64,000 nucleotides of DNA from Metarhizium brunneum (GCF_013426205.1 NC_089422.1:5270001-5334000), one strand, 5' to 3'. Shown: positions 1 through 13,629, numbered from the stretch's first letter. The notes: generated by a model from the letters alone, not told the origin. Numbers and translations are program-made.

Positions 1-3000
1 GGAGGAGAAGCAGTAGTGACTTTAGAAATGTTTGGACGAACTTGTGGTGATGGCATTGGCGGAGTTTGCCTGCTAGGAAGGTCTTTGGCCTTACTAGGTT
101 CATCTTGAACGTGTTTATATTTGATAATCTGGCCATGGTGGGTGATACCCGGCATGGAAGGCGTTCCTTTGATTTCGAATCCCAGATAAATCTGGCGAGG
201 CTGCAACAACGACAACCTGGGTATAGCTATACATGTATCTTTCAGTACATGTCGGAGGCCTAGGCAATGGTGAAGCGTGGGATTGATCGTTGGACAAAAC
301 ATGGTTGGATATGACATGTCTTTGCCTACCGTCAACGCCAATGCCAAATAAAGTTGAGCATGGTGGCTTCGGTATGTCACCTCGTGCAGGAGAAAAGCAA
401 CAAGGGCCAACTCCTCGCCGCTTTTTCATAACGTTCTGTGCCGCCGTCAATAATTTATACAAATCATCTTTTGTTTGCACCATGTACAAGACTCGAGCAT
501 GTCTTGATATATACGATACGTCAACATGTCATTGATCTTCTCCCCGTCTGGGCCGGCACCATTCAGGCCAAATAATTTACCATTACATTTGTGAATCCAG
601 TCTTCAAACCGCGTACAAAGAGGAGACTGAGGTCCCCAGACTTTTGTGCGACTGCCTACTCTTGTAGCTTTTTGTGGTCATGTACTCCGTAAGCACTACT
701 GACTGGCCGAGGGCCGAGAGCTGAGACAGCAGAAACAAGAAGCATCCCCGGGCCCAGGCTCTGCAATTCACTTACATATGTAGCCCTGCCTGTTACGGCT
801 TAGAGTCACCCAGGGCCGTTGCGTACCGAGTAGGATGAAACTCGTTCACGATTTTGGTCGCAGGAAGCATTGTAGATGCGCAATGTCAAGACTTTGTCTT
901 CTGAAGCACACATAGGATTTTCGCCCATCCATGCCCATCCGCAGCATTTCACTGATTCCGATTCGTGCAAAGTTAGACCTTTGCGCCGGGAGATGACTAC
1001 CCGTTTCGAAATGACGCATTCGAATTTCACCGGCCGCCTGGAATAGTTAGCTTTCGCCTTCTTCCAGCGGTCTGGACTTTACGAATTAGTGGCACACGCC
1101 ACCAGATGACTCGGGCGTGACTCCAAGGGGCATCCCGTCAACGTTCGGCCGTCTAGGATCTTGTTTATCTGGGATAATTTGCTTCCATGCCGGGCAAAGT
1201 TGATGCAAGCACAGAGCGTTCGTCGTCACCAGAATGTGCGAGACTAGGTCGGGTCCAACGGTCGCCGGCGGTTCCATCATCTTACGAGCTGATTGATGCA
1301 TTGAGCATACTTTATATTTTCGGAGCCTAGAATCAGAACTCCAATGTCAACAACAGTGAGGCATCGCCAAGTGCGCTATATCTCGTTGAAGATGAAAAGA
1401 TGAAAGAAAACCTGCCGGCCACGAGTCACCCCCTTAGAACAAAAATATACTCAAGTATATAGGGATCGTTTTTGCTTGCGGACCGAGGCCCCGGTCGCAG
1501 TGGTTGCCAGTGGGGTGTTATTGACGCGCGAATTGTCATGGAAGCGGCTGTGGGAAAGGAGAAAATCACAGATGAAGAAGGGATTCAGCCTGCAATTTCA
1601 AGTGAAGAGCAATCAGGATTTACGCTTCTCCGAGTCCTTTAAGGGCCTATTCTCAACTTCATTCGGCACCGAATAAACGGGCAAAAAATCTGGAATGATT
1701 CGGCTAAGCCGCTAAAGGCTATAGAAGAGCTCACCTTGAATCGAGCCGCGCCCAACGAGGAGAGTCAATGACTCGGAACAGGCCCACCCTTGGCCCTCGC
1801 AGTGGTTAGTAATCTGAGAGATCAATATTCAGGGATCAATCATGGGCAGGGTTGTACGTACCTATATGTACAAACAGAAGCTGGAAGTTTGTTTGCTACC
1901 GAGTCTCACCACTCACCAACAAGATTTGGTCAAACTGTTTGTCCCATGTTCAAGACGGCAGGTCGATGATCAAGTTCTTCATGGCTCTCAAGTCAGCGCT
2001 AGATTCAGAATGCAAACATGTCTATGCCACATGTCCCTCTATCATGGAACCCGCTGCCTGCCGCAATATTCAAGGTGACGAAAATGACCCCTACTAGCGA
2101 GAACCACAGCGTCTCAGCCGGCCAGCTTTGCTCCTACTCTGTCGTGCCAGCCAAGCCATGACAAGCGCCGGGAGGAGGCCGGCGGGAACAAATTATCGAT
2201 GAGGCGGCAGCTCGTTGGCTCTCGCCAAGACCGGAAAGTCGACACATAATTGGACTTCCAGTACAACAATCGTCGAGGATGAATTTACCTGTATTGGCTC
2301 CACCCCCGACTGCTGACGACAGGGCTATCCTGGTCCCCCGATTGCCGAAGGTTGCTTCGTGCATATGTATGTACAATCTATTGTTTTATTGCACGGAGAA
2401 ACGAGACACTTGCCTGTGAGAAGTCTGCGAAAAGCAAAGGCGGAAAGAGATCTTATGCAAAGCTTGTGGCAAACTCTACCAAATCATGACCTCTCTCTGG
2501 TCAGCATTTTGTACCTCGACGCCTTCATGAGTAGGATGGGGGATCCAGTGCCTGCCGAAGCTGCAAGTTGTTGTTAGAAGACGGCGTGGACAATGCGCCC
2601 TCTCCAGAACGATGTATTCCGGCGAATTGCAATTGGGCAGCATCGTCCTCTCTGTAGCTTATCATACTGAGCTACTGCAAGGCAGGCGACAATCCCATGT
2701 AGGCTTCTTCCGGGACAGAGAGGAGTAATGGAACAAGCTGCGGTGAGAGTAAACGAATGTCATGATGGAAAACATATTTTTGCAGCTGCGTCCCTCACTG
2801 TAGCCTCATGTGCCCAGACCTGGAGCCTCCACCAAACGAACCGCCGTTCGTCGTGGTTGAAATATCAATTTCACTTGAGAGCCACCAATTCACCCGAGGA
2901 AAGCTGGAGGGCCTCGGCTGAAAATCGACCCGCAAGCTGACATGGAGTACAGTAAATAGCGGCAATAGTCAATGCCGATAAGTAGAGGCAACGCCTCTCA

Positions 3001-5379
3001 TTATTGTTGTCACCATCATTACAATTCGTACTAAAGCTGTTTTGTGGCACAACCCGCGTCCATGATGGGCATAGAGAGAAAACGAGAAATCACTGGTAGT
3101 TATTGAGGAACGGAGTTTCCCAGTAGAGTGTGGCCGTGGCCGAAAGGGTGTCGGATGCTGAAGAGGCTGGTTGTCAAATGTAGCCAAGACGCGGCAGTAC
3201 TAAAACACTGGAACCTTCCGAAGCTTCGCCGGCCGCCGTCGCTTCTGGCAACGACTGGCCTGGTCCCTGTCTGTTGATTTTTTAGCATATGGCTGTGCGT
3301 GTCTTCCGCTCTCGCACTTCCCTCCCCCTGAATCCATGATGGCAATGCAATAGTAATGGTGTCTCATGGTGTCCACACTTTGATTGACTCTGGCTTCGCC
3401 GCCAGCTTCTCAAATAATTTACCGAAAAGGGTCAACAGTGACGGGGCCGAAATACGGAGTAGCCTTTGCTGGGGTTGCTCAGTGTCGGCCACGAGACATG
3501 CAGCGATGCATACGGAGTACATGTAGGTCGGTTTTGAGTGACCAACCACCCTGTCCCATCAGTAGCCAGCTTGGAGATGGATGCGCGTGAGTGTATATAT
3601 GGATGATGTGGCCGACCTGTATCAAATAGTCAGTGGTTGGGAATCACAGATCAAAGATCAGACAGACGCATGCTATTGTCAGAGAAGCACAAGAAAGCCA
3701 ATCGTGCCGCAGTCAACTTCAAGAGTACCACACAACATATCGCCGTGACGTGTTTGTAAAAGAAGGGTGCATTGAAATGTCGTGGTGTTGCATCAGGGCG
3801 GTCCATGTGTCCGAAAAGTCGTTCGCCGAGCCAGCCAAGGCCGAGTCCTGTGATAGGTTGCAACATGTTGTAGCGACAGCCTCGTACACAACTTAAGGGA
3901 AGGCGCAATCGACCGCAACTTGGTCTTGCTTGCGGAGTGCGGACGGTGCGACGTCTGGTAAGGCTGAGACGGCACTTTCCCAACCAACAGCCAGAGAAAC
4001 TTGAAAGGGCTGTGACACTCCTCGAAAGGCTGGATATCGACAAAGCTGCCATTCCCCATCGGTCTCGACGCTTCAATAGATACAAGAACTACTCCTTCCG
4101 TACGGAGCATCCCGCCTTCTTTCGGTTGGCGGCAACGCATCAAATAATTCATGATAGCCAGCCATCTTATCGCCGATTCTCTCGACCGCTTGACTGGTAC
4201 CGCATTGTGGGTGGAATGCCGGTCAGCAAGGATATTCGTGCTTACGACTGGCTCCGCAGTTCGACATCCCCAAAAGGAAAGGCAAGCAGCTGGCACGATG
4301 AACGGGAAAAAGGAAAACAGGCCGCATATTATGTTCTATTCTCTGCTGCCATGCTCTTGGCAGGCAAACTGATCTTGGGTTGCTTGGGCGGGCAGCCCTT
4401 TCCACCCTGCCTTCGACCATCGTGTCAATGCTTCCGTCGAGCTTCGAAATCGAAAACCGGGCCCAATTCTGCTTCGTGGGCAATGTGCCGAGTACTCGGT
4501 ACACTCCCCTGTCCACTGGTTGTGCCAGACTCAGCTCTCAGCCAGCTCGCTGTCCGCACTACTTCGAAGTGCTCCATATCAGACGACAATGGCTCTGGTC
4601 TCTTCACCAACCTCGACTGCCGGGACCAGACCACTGCGTCTCGAGTGCGATGCATTCAACCTTCGGACCCTCGGATTGGCCCTCCCTCATGGCATCATGG
4701 CAGGCGTAGATGGGTGCCACAAACTGGACACCGCACAACTGCGCCGGGAATCATGGAGCCATTCAGCGCCTCAGCGACAGCCTGTCTCATCCTGTCTCCC
4801 GCTTGGAGTCTTGGACAAGCGGCTGGTTGCAGGCCCTGTCACAATATTAAAAGTGTTGTGCCACCAGGCTCGGCACCCTCGGGCGACAGCCGGGCCTGGC
4901 CCCATCGACGATGTCCAAACAGACGTCGCAGCGACGGCCGAAACAAGCCACTTGACCCAGCGAGGTCCAAAGCACCCTGTTCCACTTCCAGCGCAGCTCT
5001 GGCGCGCCGCAGACATCCAGCGACATGGAGGATTACAATAGGGCGAGACCTAGTGAAGGCCTGGTAGCCAGAGTCAGTACACTTGGGCACTGCCCGTCGC
5101 ACTGTCGCTCTGCCCCAAGCCCCCAAACTCGATTCTCTCAGGCCAATGCAACGGCTTCTTGCTTTGTTTCCTGACCAAGTCTGGACTGCCCTGCCCAGAC
5201 TTGGCTTCTTCTCTCCTCCTTCCCCCTCCTATCCCAGCCCTTATGACTCCTATAACAGGGAACAATCGTCGCCCGTCTTCTGCGTACACGTAGTCACGTC
5301 GATCTGTCTTCCTCGTCGTGCGTCCTCATGCCTCACTTCATGCGCCTTACTCACTGAGCGCTCAACACCGTCCTGGTAC
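1..5379. other. intergenic, no supported gene
   Basis: I see no recognisable protein or RNA gene here. Long open frames exist (for example 3937-5067 on the plus strand), but they overlap other open frames, lack splice support and show no known domain. Copies of TACGGAGTA lie at 3453-3461 and 3511-3519. The last 200 bases before 5380 are pyrimidine-rich, which fits the promoter and leader of the transcription factor gene that follows. Confidence 0.6.
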
Positions 5380-8300
5380 ATGGATCCGCCGCCAGCCCCC
5401 GATGCTGACGGGCAGGATGCTCCCACAACAGCAGCGTCTGCTTCCTTGGCAACGTCTGGTATCGCTACAGCTGCCGCTCCTCCGACAAAACGTCGTCGAA
5501 CCGCTCCGGTTCTAAGCGATTGCTGCCGCACATGTCGACTGAGAAAGGTAGAAACTTCTCACCCCTTATCAAGTCTATATTTCGTCTTCTTGGGTCCTTC
5601 CGCCCTTACTTCACGCCAACATGTGACCAGGGGGGCATTATCATGCCATTATGCACCTGCCTACACCCCCAAACGCCATGATATATGACGGTTTTTTGTG
5701 TCTTATCCCGAGACAAGTGCTTACTTCTCTCGCATGAAATAAGGCTATTTGTATTGGTGTGAAGGCTGCTTTGCTGATAGATTTCATGTCCACAGGTCAA
5801 ATGCTCTGGCAACCCAGGAGATGGGCCCTGCACAAATTGCGCGAGACTGGATTTGACATGCAATTTTACCAACACGGAAGATGAAGAGGCTGCAAGTAAG
5901 CTCGTACCCTACAGTTTGAAATTGATAGACGTCGCGTTCTCAAATCAGATTTCTCAAAACGTATTGACTGGCGTCAACTATAGTATCAAGAACAACACCA
6001 TCTCACAGCCATACAGAGGCCGGAACTTTGAGGAAGAGGGCACAAAGGGCGTGCAGCCAATGCCATTCTCACAAAACTAAATGTTCGGGTGATTTACCGC
6101 GATGTAAGAGATGTGAAGCTGGTGGGTTGCCTTGCGAGTATACGCCAGCCAAGAGGAGGTTCACCAATGTTCGGTTTCAAAATGCAAGCGATGCCGCAGG
6201 AAGTTCCAGCAATGCCAACAATGCTCCCGAGGCAAACTTGTCCACTTCGGGAACCGCCAGCAGGTCAGACACTGTTACTAGTCCGGCATCGAGTACCGGA
6301 AGTACCAACCATAATCATTTTGCTCTCATAACAGAAGGTTCAAATTTGACGTCTGAGTATGTTGCGCCCCATCACAGTCATTATACCTCAGGCTGCTAAC
6401 ACGGTTGATGTAGAGAAATGCTAGTACGTCGGGATATACTCCTGAGGCATGTGGACGCCTACATGGACAACATGTACTGGCTGCCGTGCCAAGGGTTTTT
6501 GCACCCAGATACCACCTACAAAGAAATCCAGGAAGGCACGTTTGACCCCGTTGTGGCAGCGGCCGTGTGCGGTATCACGGCAGTCTTCGTGAGTCCCAGC
6601 GATTCTGGTGGCGAGTTTGGTGTCAAATGCAGCGCCCATGTCGAAATGTACCTGTTTCAAAACATTTACAAGTTCTCCGACGATCTTCTAGTTCTCTTTG
6701 CATTAAGTATCACATTCAACCTTATTCGTGGAGAATTTGCCAAGCTTTGGCAATCCTTTGGTGTCGCCTCGAGGCTGATGCTAGGTCTACGGGTCAACTG
6801 GGATGTACTGCCCCAAAATCAAACGTTTGCTCAGCAAGAGTGTTTGCGACGTATCGCTTGGCAGCTTTTCTACTTGGATCGCATGCTAGCGGGTGGGTAT
6901 GAAGAGTACATCTCTTGTCGTGCCGAAAATATGCAAATTGCCTTGCCATGCTCGGAAGCAGCGTTTCGAGAAAACAGACCAATCAATGCCGAGAGATTGT
7001 ATGACAAGCCTGGAAGTCATCCCAGTACCATCAATTTACATGGGTACCAGCTTCGTCTTATTGATCTGCGACACCGTATACAAGTGTAAGTGGCTTTGTT
7101 GGTATATGCGCTGAAATCCTGGCGGGGGAAACTAATAACCCATTTGCGTCCAGAACTACAAAGCGACTTTGCAGCTCAAGCTCTCCATCGCAGTCGCAAC
7201 TCGACGCGTCAAAAGTAATGGCGGACGTTAATAGACTCCAAAATGAGCTGACTCGATTCCACATGTCGTTGCCCCCCGAAATCCTTCTGAGTGACCAAAC
7301 CGTCGCTAAGTATATGGCGTCCCCCGAACGAGCCGGCTACGTGTTTCTGCACACTCACTTGGCCGTCAGCCACATCGATTTATACCGGTTCTCGTTGCCA
7401 GGTCAGAGGGACAAGGTGTCGGTGGAGATTCTCCGCAAGCTCCCGAGGGAGTTCATAGCTCGGTCGCAGAAACAGGCAGTTGCTCATGCAATGTGCCTAG
7501 GCCGTTTTTGCGATGCAATTCAAAACGAGGTTGACCAGATGCATGATACAGGGAAGCTTAAGCTTGCGGGCGATCATTCCACATTTCAAATGTCAACCCA
7601 ATGCGTTCGCGTGCTGCTGGTAGCTCTGCAGTATGGGCTTTACCGAGACATCGCTGATGTTACGACGGCACCATTATGGCGGAGCGTTGAGGTCGACGAG
7701 GCACATATTCGGTTTCTTATTGATTCAGTTCAAAGAGTTACCAGGCCATGGTGTGACATATTGAACGTTGCACAACAGGCGGTACGTCTCCTTGATATGT
7801 TTGTTCCATGGGTTTTGTCCACTAACCTTGCGTTGACATGTAGTACAACCACAACGCGACACTAGTTGAAGACTTCAGCAAGACCCGGAAAGTGGCGGAC
7901 CAGAGAGCTGCTGTGAGCATGTTTGGGTCCAAATCCGAAGGTTCAACCCGCTTGCCAGGCCCCGACGCCATTCTCGAGAGCATCGCTACCGGCAAACCTG
8001 AAGAATATCACAGACGAATGGCATCGCACAGTCCTTCCGACTCGACACGGTGGCTTGGATCCCATCCGTCATCGCCAACTCCAAACATGTTTGCCACAAA
8101 GGCCGGAACTCAAACAACCGAGGCAAGTCAAGGGGATGCTGCACCAGGTATCCCACTGTTCCTTGCCCAAGCAAGAAATAGGCCTGGCAGTGCTACACAA
8201 GATCCGCTTACGTACGACGCTGAAAACTCTTTAATGCCAATGGGAGATTTGGATGCTGTGCTGCCAGACACAAACCCGCTTATGAATGTTGAGGGCGTGC

Positions 8301-8476
8301 CTATGTCAGGGATGCATAGCGGTGACCCATCCATGTTTCAACAGGCGATACCGCAACCAAGTGCAGGCTTCCTAATGGCTCAGCAGAGCGTGTTTGGCGG
8401 CGATGTCTTTATGGAACACTATATGAATCGACAACACGGCCAGGGCGGTTATTCACAACCTCCTGGTGGCTATTAG
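5380..8476 (+). CDS. transcription factor with two tandem Zn2Cys6 clusters and fungal-specific TF domain
   Basis: Predicted nuclear DNA-binding regulator of 846 aa. Exons: 5380-5547, 5796-5895, 6017-6356, 6414-7085, 7154-7781, 7844-8476; all junctions are GT-AG and phases agree. The start is the ATG after a pyrimidine-rich leader. Cluster 1 uses Cys 49, 52, 59, 68, 71 and 78 (CX2CX6CX8CX2CX6C); intron 1 cuts it between Lys56 and Val57. Cluster 2 uses Cys 102, 105, 112, 119, 122 and 129 (CX2CX6CX6CX2CX6C). A basic patch KRRR (37-40) precedes cluster 1. A Ser/Thr/Asn-rich linker leads to a fungal_trans-type helical domain from about residue 205 to 400, followed by a Ser/Pro/Met-rich tail. Most Gal4-family proteins carry one cluster, so the pair is unusual. 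Target genes cannot be inferred; no metabolic cluster adjoins it. Family call is firm, function unknown. Confidence 0.88.
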
Positions 8477-10535
8477 ACAGAGACAAGCACTTGCGCCGCG
8501 GCCAGACACAACAGGCCCCTTGGATAGACTGAATGATGATACACCTGATGTTTGGGGTAAATCCAATGGGCAATCAGATGGACAAACGCTACCCAACCCA
8601 AGGAAATTCCGTACCATGTGCGCGCGCGCGATGACTGTCTGGCGCAGCATGCAATAGCACATGGACTACTGAAATCTCACGTCAATCGTAAGACGAAACG
8701 ATTTGCTAACGGCCAATAAGGCTGTCAATCTTACAACTCGTTGGTCTTGGACAAAAGGACCATACGCCCCAACCCAACAACCTTCTTGGCTACTCGCGAA
8801 ATAAGTTGCGCTACTCTACGGCGTTTCCTTCTCATAGCATTTTTGCGTTTATTTTTGCGCGTTTCGCAGGGAAACTTGGGTTCATTCTTCTGGCGTTTGG
8901 TAAGAGATGCTACAATTTTTTTTTCCTACGCGTACAAAAAAGAACCCCCATATATGGCGTACAGATGATATTGATGGGATGGACTAGCGTGTTTTGCTTA
9001 TTGTATACCAACACTTGATGTCATGTACCTTGAGCCAGATGCTTCTAATACACATGCTATCCGTGAATGCCATCAATATGTCCATATCTAGCCTTGCATT
9101 CACCAACCCGCCTTGTGACGCAGGACATGACTGCCTACCTAGGTATTTGGGCCAGGTAGGTACTAGTTACCATGAGTTGCACTGAGACGCGTCAGGAGCT
9201 TTACGCAATCCGCTCCAGATTGTCTTGACCGAGCCGGCTCGTAGCCCCGTTCTACTTGAACCCTTTTATGATATCGAAATGCACGGCCCGGCGCCATCTT
9301 GGTGCCGTGCACACGGGAGCCAGCCAGCCAGTTGACTTGACTTTGCATAGAAAGAAGCAAAATCAGGGAGCTTCTATGTTCGACACGAATGAGGGGCATG
9401 CAGCTCAGCTTCCTGCTTGTACCGGAGGACCGCGAACCTAGACTGGTCGTAACGGCAATGTTGTTGGCGTGTACGCACCAGGCTTGTTCTGACGCTGCCA
9501 GTGGGCACTGGCATATGTATGTTTGCCACTTGCATTTTGCTGCTGTCCATGACAGCCTCGATAAAACAAACTTGCGCTAGTGGCTGACAGGAGAACAAAG
9601 TGTTCCATGTCGCCTTTCACTGTACAAAGCACGGCTAAAGCCGTCTGCATTGCAGGGATAATGCGCAACCAGGGTACTTGAATGACGCCATTTACATCAA
9701 CCTCAAAAAAACATGTTCGTAAAAACAGTACATATGTACTTTGTGTAATTATACACTATTGAATATACAACTATACCACATTGGAGGCAGTAGCTCCATA
9801 TCTGGCTAGGGACACGGCCTTTGCCTCCAGTATTGTGCAACCTTCCGTCCGTTGTTGCTATATACTTGCCCGCCTCTTCCTGATATCAACCGTCCAAAGG
9901 CTGCGGTTTCCTCTCACTAATTGACGTCTGGTGCTTGGGGGGCCAGCCGGTAACACAGCACGAACTTGGCTTGCCGCTTTGTGCCCATTTCTGCACCGCA
10001 TCATCATTCCACCCGTCATCAGATGAGAAATTGAGAGTAGGCCTAGTCATCAACAGCAGACCCTGTCGCGCAAGAGCCCAATGAACCGGTATCAGATCAG
10101 TTACACATACCATGTCTATGAATGTGTTTTAATCGTAGAGTATTTGTCGTTAGTTACTTCAAGGTGTAAATCGCGAAAATTAGAAACAGATGCGAGACGA
10201 TCCAAGAGAAACAGTTGCGCTTGTGATTGATTTGAAGGGGTAGAAGTTGCGGAACGCTTGTCGAGTGATGCAAAAAAAGTGGCCGGTATCGAGTACTGTT
10301 TGCCAACTCGAGTCGTTTTATTAGTCCACGTTGCAACTGTTACCGGCCGCTTTTCCTGTAGTATTATTGGTGCAGTACCACAAGTTGACCTATTGCCTCG
10401 CAAAAGTGTATTTGTGATCGGCGGAGACGTAAGAAAACGGGCAAAAAGAAAAACAAAACCAATGAATTCTTGTTAAGGAAAGGCTGAGAAGTCGAAAAAT
10501 GAATGAAGAAAAATGAAATGATCCCGCTCATGATA
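8477..10535. other. intergenic, no supported gene
   Basis: I see no gene. The left part would carry the 3' end of the transcription factor transcript and the right part the 3' end of the minus-strand membrane-protein gene. A 10-bp palindrome TACCTAGGTA lies at 9136-9145. Confidence 0.6.
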
Positions 10536-11225
10536 TTATTGGAACAAGTTCCGGTCCTTCTCCTTCAATCCGCCAATGTTATCCATGTCAATGGACTGAA
10601 ACTGACCCTTGGACTCCTTCTCGTATGCTGGTAGTTGTTCGTCATGCATGGGCTCGAGACCGACAGCGGCGTTGTCACCAACACGCACCACAAGAACGCG
10701 ACCGCTCTTGGGACGTCCATTCTCGTCAGGTTCTTCAGGGAATGTAATATGGATTTGCGGAACGTTGTCGGGAGAATGAGGGGGCGAGTGAGGGTTTTGA
10801 AGCATTGGCTGGCCGTCACGGCCGATGTAGAAGACGCTCGACCGGCCATTATGAGTTGTTTCGATGGTCAAGCCACGGGGGTTAGTCTGCTTGACGTCTT
10901 CATAAGTAGGCAGGGTGCCGTTACGCTGATGCTGTAGGCGGCGGCGTCGGTGGAATAGGTAGAGAAGCGAGGCGAGAATGAGGGCTGCAAAAACAAGGCC
11001 CAGGATGACGAGCATTAAGTCAATCAGGTGATTCTGGCCGTCGTCGTCACGGCGCGAGATGGTTGAAAATGAACGGATGGCGAGCCGTTTGCTGCCAACG
11101 AGGAGTGACCTCCAGGGCTGTGTTGCAAAGTGTCCGTCGGTGGAAGGCATCGCGCTGCGAGCCGAGATAGAGCTACCCTCAACGAAGGGGCTCAGGGCAT
11201 CCCGTGTTAGAAAGGTGGGAGGCAT
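10536..11225 (-). CDS. small single-pass membrane protein with LPxY motifs
   Basis: Single-exon ORF of 229 aa. A hydrophobic segment at about residues 67-91 is followed by the basic run HRRRR, so by the positive-inside rule the C-terminal part is probably cytoplasmic. That part contains LPTYED (105-110) and LPAYEK (198-203). Such L/PPxY-type motifs are known ligands of WW domains in Nedd4/Rsp5 ubiquitin ligases; that this protein binds one is inference. There is no clear signal peptide, although the N-terminus (about 1-60) is Ser/Arg-rich and could be a targeting segment. The start is the first ATG after an upstream in-frame stop. I do not recognise the family by name. The 5' flank (about 11880-12150) is pyrimidine-rich on the coding strand, as in many fungal promoters. 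Confidence 0.72.
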   Translation of the reverse strand: MPPTFLTRDALSPFVEGSSISARSAMPSTDGHFATQPWRSLLVGSKRLAIRSFSTISRRDDDGQNHLIDLMLVILGLVFAALILASLLYLFHRRRRLQHQRNGTLPTYEDVKQTNPRGLTIETTHNGRSSVFYIGRDGQPMLQNPHSPPHSPDNVPQIHITFPEEPDENGRPKSGRVLVVRVGDNAAVGLEPMHDEQLPAYEKESKGQFQSIDMDNIGGLKEKDRNLFQ

Positions 11226-13230
11226 GATGAAGACGAGTGATTGCCAAGGCGCAGCCGTCGATAATAAATGAATGCAAGATCTGCAACCAGTGGTTCATAT
11301 GTTAGCAGTCCAATATGCAGTACTAGAACACAGTAAAGCGCGACGACTATTGAATTTCTCGCGACCCCATGACGCTCACGATAGCGAGAAAATCCATTCC
11401 AGCGATGAACCCATTGCCGCATGTGCCAACGTGCTCTCGCGGTGAGCGGGAGCAGGCGTGCGAGACAATTTGCATATGCATGGACATTATGGTTCGCGTT
11501 TGGCGTTTGGCGGCGGTCCAAGGTCGAAGGTCAAGGCCGTCATACGTAGCCCGTTTTGGCTAGGCCCAACCCGCCCTCCGAATCCAATATGTACCACCTC
11601 CATACCGTCCATTGTCGCAGACGAAGAATAGCAAGACAAATACATAGCAGCGAACAGGGCAGCGCGTAGATCAAACGGTCAAGACTCACGTTCGGTAAGG
11701 TTCTGCCAGGCTGGAATACAAGGAGCCGATCAAGATCGAAACGCATTCATAACAATGACAAGCTGACGAGGGCAAATGTTCTTGGTCGTTGGGACACGAG
11801 TTCGTATACGTAGTTGGTGAAGGTGTTTCGGAAGGATTGGACGGATCTTCAGCTAAAGGAATGGAGCTGAAAGTATCCAGAACTTGTCAAAAGAATGAAA
11901 CAAGCTCTTGGAAGAAGAAAATAGTAACAGTTTTCAACAAGGAATGTCAGTAAGAAGAGAGCAAAAAGGCTCGAAGCGAAGGGCCTTTGCTCAAAGGTTG
12001 CCCGCCAGCAAATGGGTGCAGGAAATGAGTGAGCGAGGAGAGGGAGAGGGAGTGAAGCGGACCGGAGTAGAAGGGGAAAGCAAAAGGAGATGGATGGCCA
12101 AGACGGCCAAGCCAGGGACAGACAGGCAGGGACAGAATGAACGGCCTGGGATACGGGACTGCTGCTTGATTGGCCTCCTCAGCCTGGCTGAGCGTCTACG
12201 GGTCTCATTATTGATCCTGTTTTGGTGCTTCAGCGCTTCCATGACGGGCGAATCGCCGGGGACGTGATCAAGCTAAACCGCTTCTGCCCCTTGCCAATGG
12301 GACGAAGCACACAAACAAAGAACGCACGACCGGGCCAAAACTGCTCTCTGTCTGTCTGTGAGCCAGGCACATCCAGGCTTGGGCCCCAAGTTGGAAGGGG
12401 CGATGGATACTTTGCAAACCCCGTATCCACAGTCAAAATGAACATGACGCCTAAAATTGGGTCACCTGCAGGGGCCGCCTCAGCAGCCATTGGCTTCTGC
12501 TCGGCGTTTCAATCCCATGCAACCAATCAAGTCGGTCCCGTGGACGAGACCCTGGCGATACTATTTCTTTCCCGTTTGTGTCGACGGCCTGGCTACCAAA
12601 TGGCATTAGCCATGATATGTACTGTACACGATGAGTGTATGTACACATAGGGTGCGTATTAGTGCTGGGAATACATACTTTAAGTAGCTATGCAGTATCG
12701 GCTGGCGTATCTTTTACTGGCTTGAATATGCCCCGACCGTTGTGCCTGTCATGTCAACGGGTCACCACCGTTGTCTGGCACATTGCATGTATTGCACGTA
12801 AATAAAAACTCCGCAGCTTGTCAATTGGTGCAAGAGCCTTCGACAGTCCGTGCATTACCCCTGGCTAACGTGCGCGCTAAGCCAACTTTGGACGCGCACA
12901 TCCGCCAACCTGAAGTGACCTGACCCCTCAGGTGTGTGTGAAAACACCGCCTTTTCAAAACATTTCTTCGATTCAAAAATGAAGCTCGATAGAAGCTTGT
13001 GATTACTGTACACAAATTCGGTACCGAGTCCAGTCACAGTATGCACAATACAACCCTTTCATGCTGTGTGCACTTCAGTCGGCGCCGTATTATTTGCTGT
13101 TTTGGCGCCCGGCCCGTGGTTGGTAACTTGTCGTGTTGCACCATGTCACAGATATATAATGTGACAAGGATCTAGCAAAAACGACAACATGTCGTGATGA
13201 CCACTGCTACAATACATCTTGCAGCCGGGT
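11226..13230. other. intergenic, promoter side of the membrane-protein gene
   Basis: No gene recognised. About 11880-12150 is strongly purine-rich on the plus strand (pyrimidine-rich on the minus strand) and probably holds the leader and promoter of the gene ending at 10536. Confidence 0.5.
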
Positions 13231-13629
13231 CTAGGAGCTATTAATGGAGCGTTCACGAAGGAGCTCCAAGTCGAAATTGGGTTTTCCAAATATTTGCTCA
13301 AACATTTCTGTCTCACGGGGAGCTCCGATTCTCGCACCGGCTTGCTTTCGCACATGGCGCCCACCAGCAGAATTTAGAATCAAACACTGACGTCGACCGC
13401 CCCAAACACGTCTGTAACACATCTGTTCGTCCGTTGTGATACCCTGGGAGAAGAGACAAACCACAGTTCGGTCCATCTCCGTCCCGTCTTTTTCCTCGGC
13501 TGAATTCCAAAACCTCATACAAGACATAATCGTGGACGTAACTCCCTCGGCTTTGAGAAAGGTCCTTGAAACCACTTTGGCAGCGTGACGAACCAACTTG
13601 TCACATGCCCTATATGAAACACTTCTCAT
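13231..13629 (-). CDS. possible small hypothetical protein (132 aa)
   Basis: ATG-initiated ORF of 132 codons with balanced amino-acid composition (Asp, Glu, Lys, Arg, Gly and aromatics all present). There is no signal peptide, membrane segment or domain that I recognise. ORFs of this size are expected by chance in a window of this length, so the case rests only on composition. It stands alone in a gene-poor stretch. It may be a true small gene, one exon of a larger gene, or noise. Confidence 0.3.
   Translation of the reverse strand: MRSVSYRACDKLVRHAAKVVSRTFLKAEGVTSTIMSCMRFWNSAEEKDGTEMDRTVVCLFSQGITTDEQMCYRRVWGGRRQCLILNSAGGRHVRKQAGARIGAPRETEMFEQIFGKPNFDLELLRERSINSS

Noticed and set aside
3937..5067. 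376-codon plus-strand ORF upstream of the transcription factor
   Set aside because: Starts at GTG, overlaps long open frames on both strands in GC-rich DNA, and shows no domain, targeting signal or splice structure.
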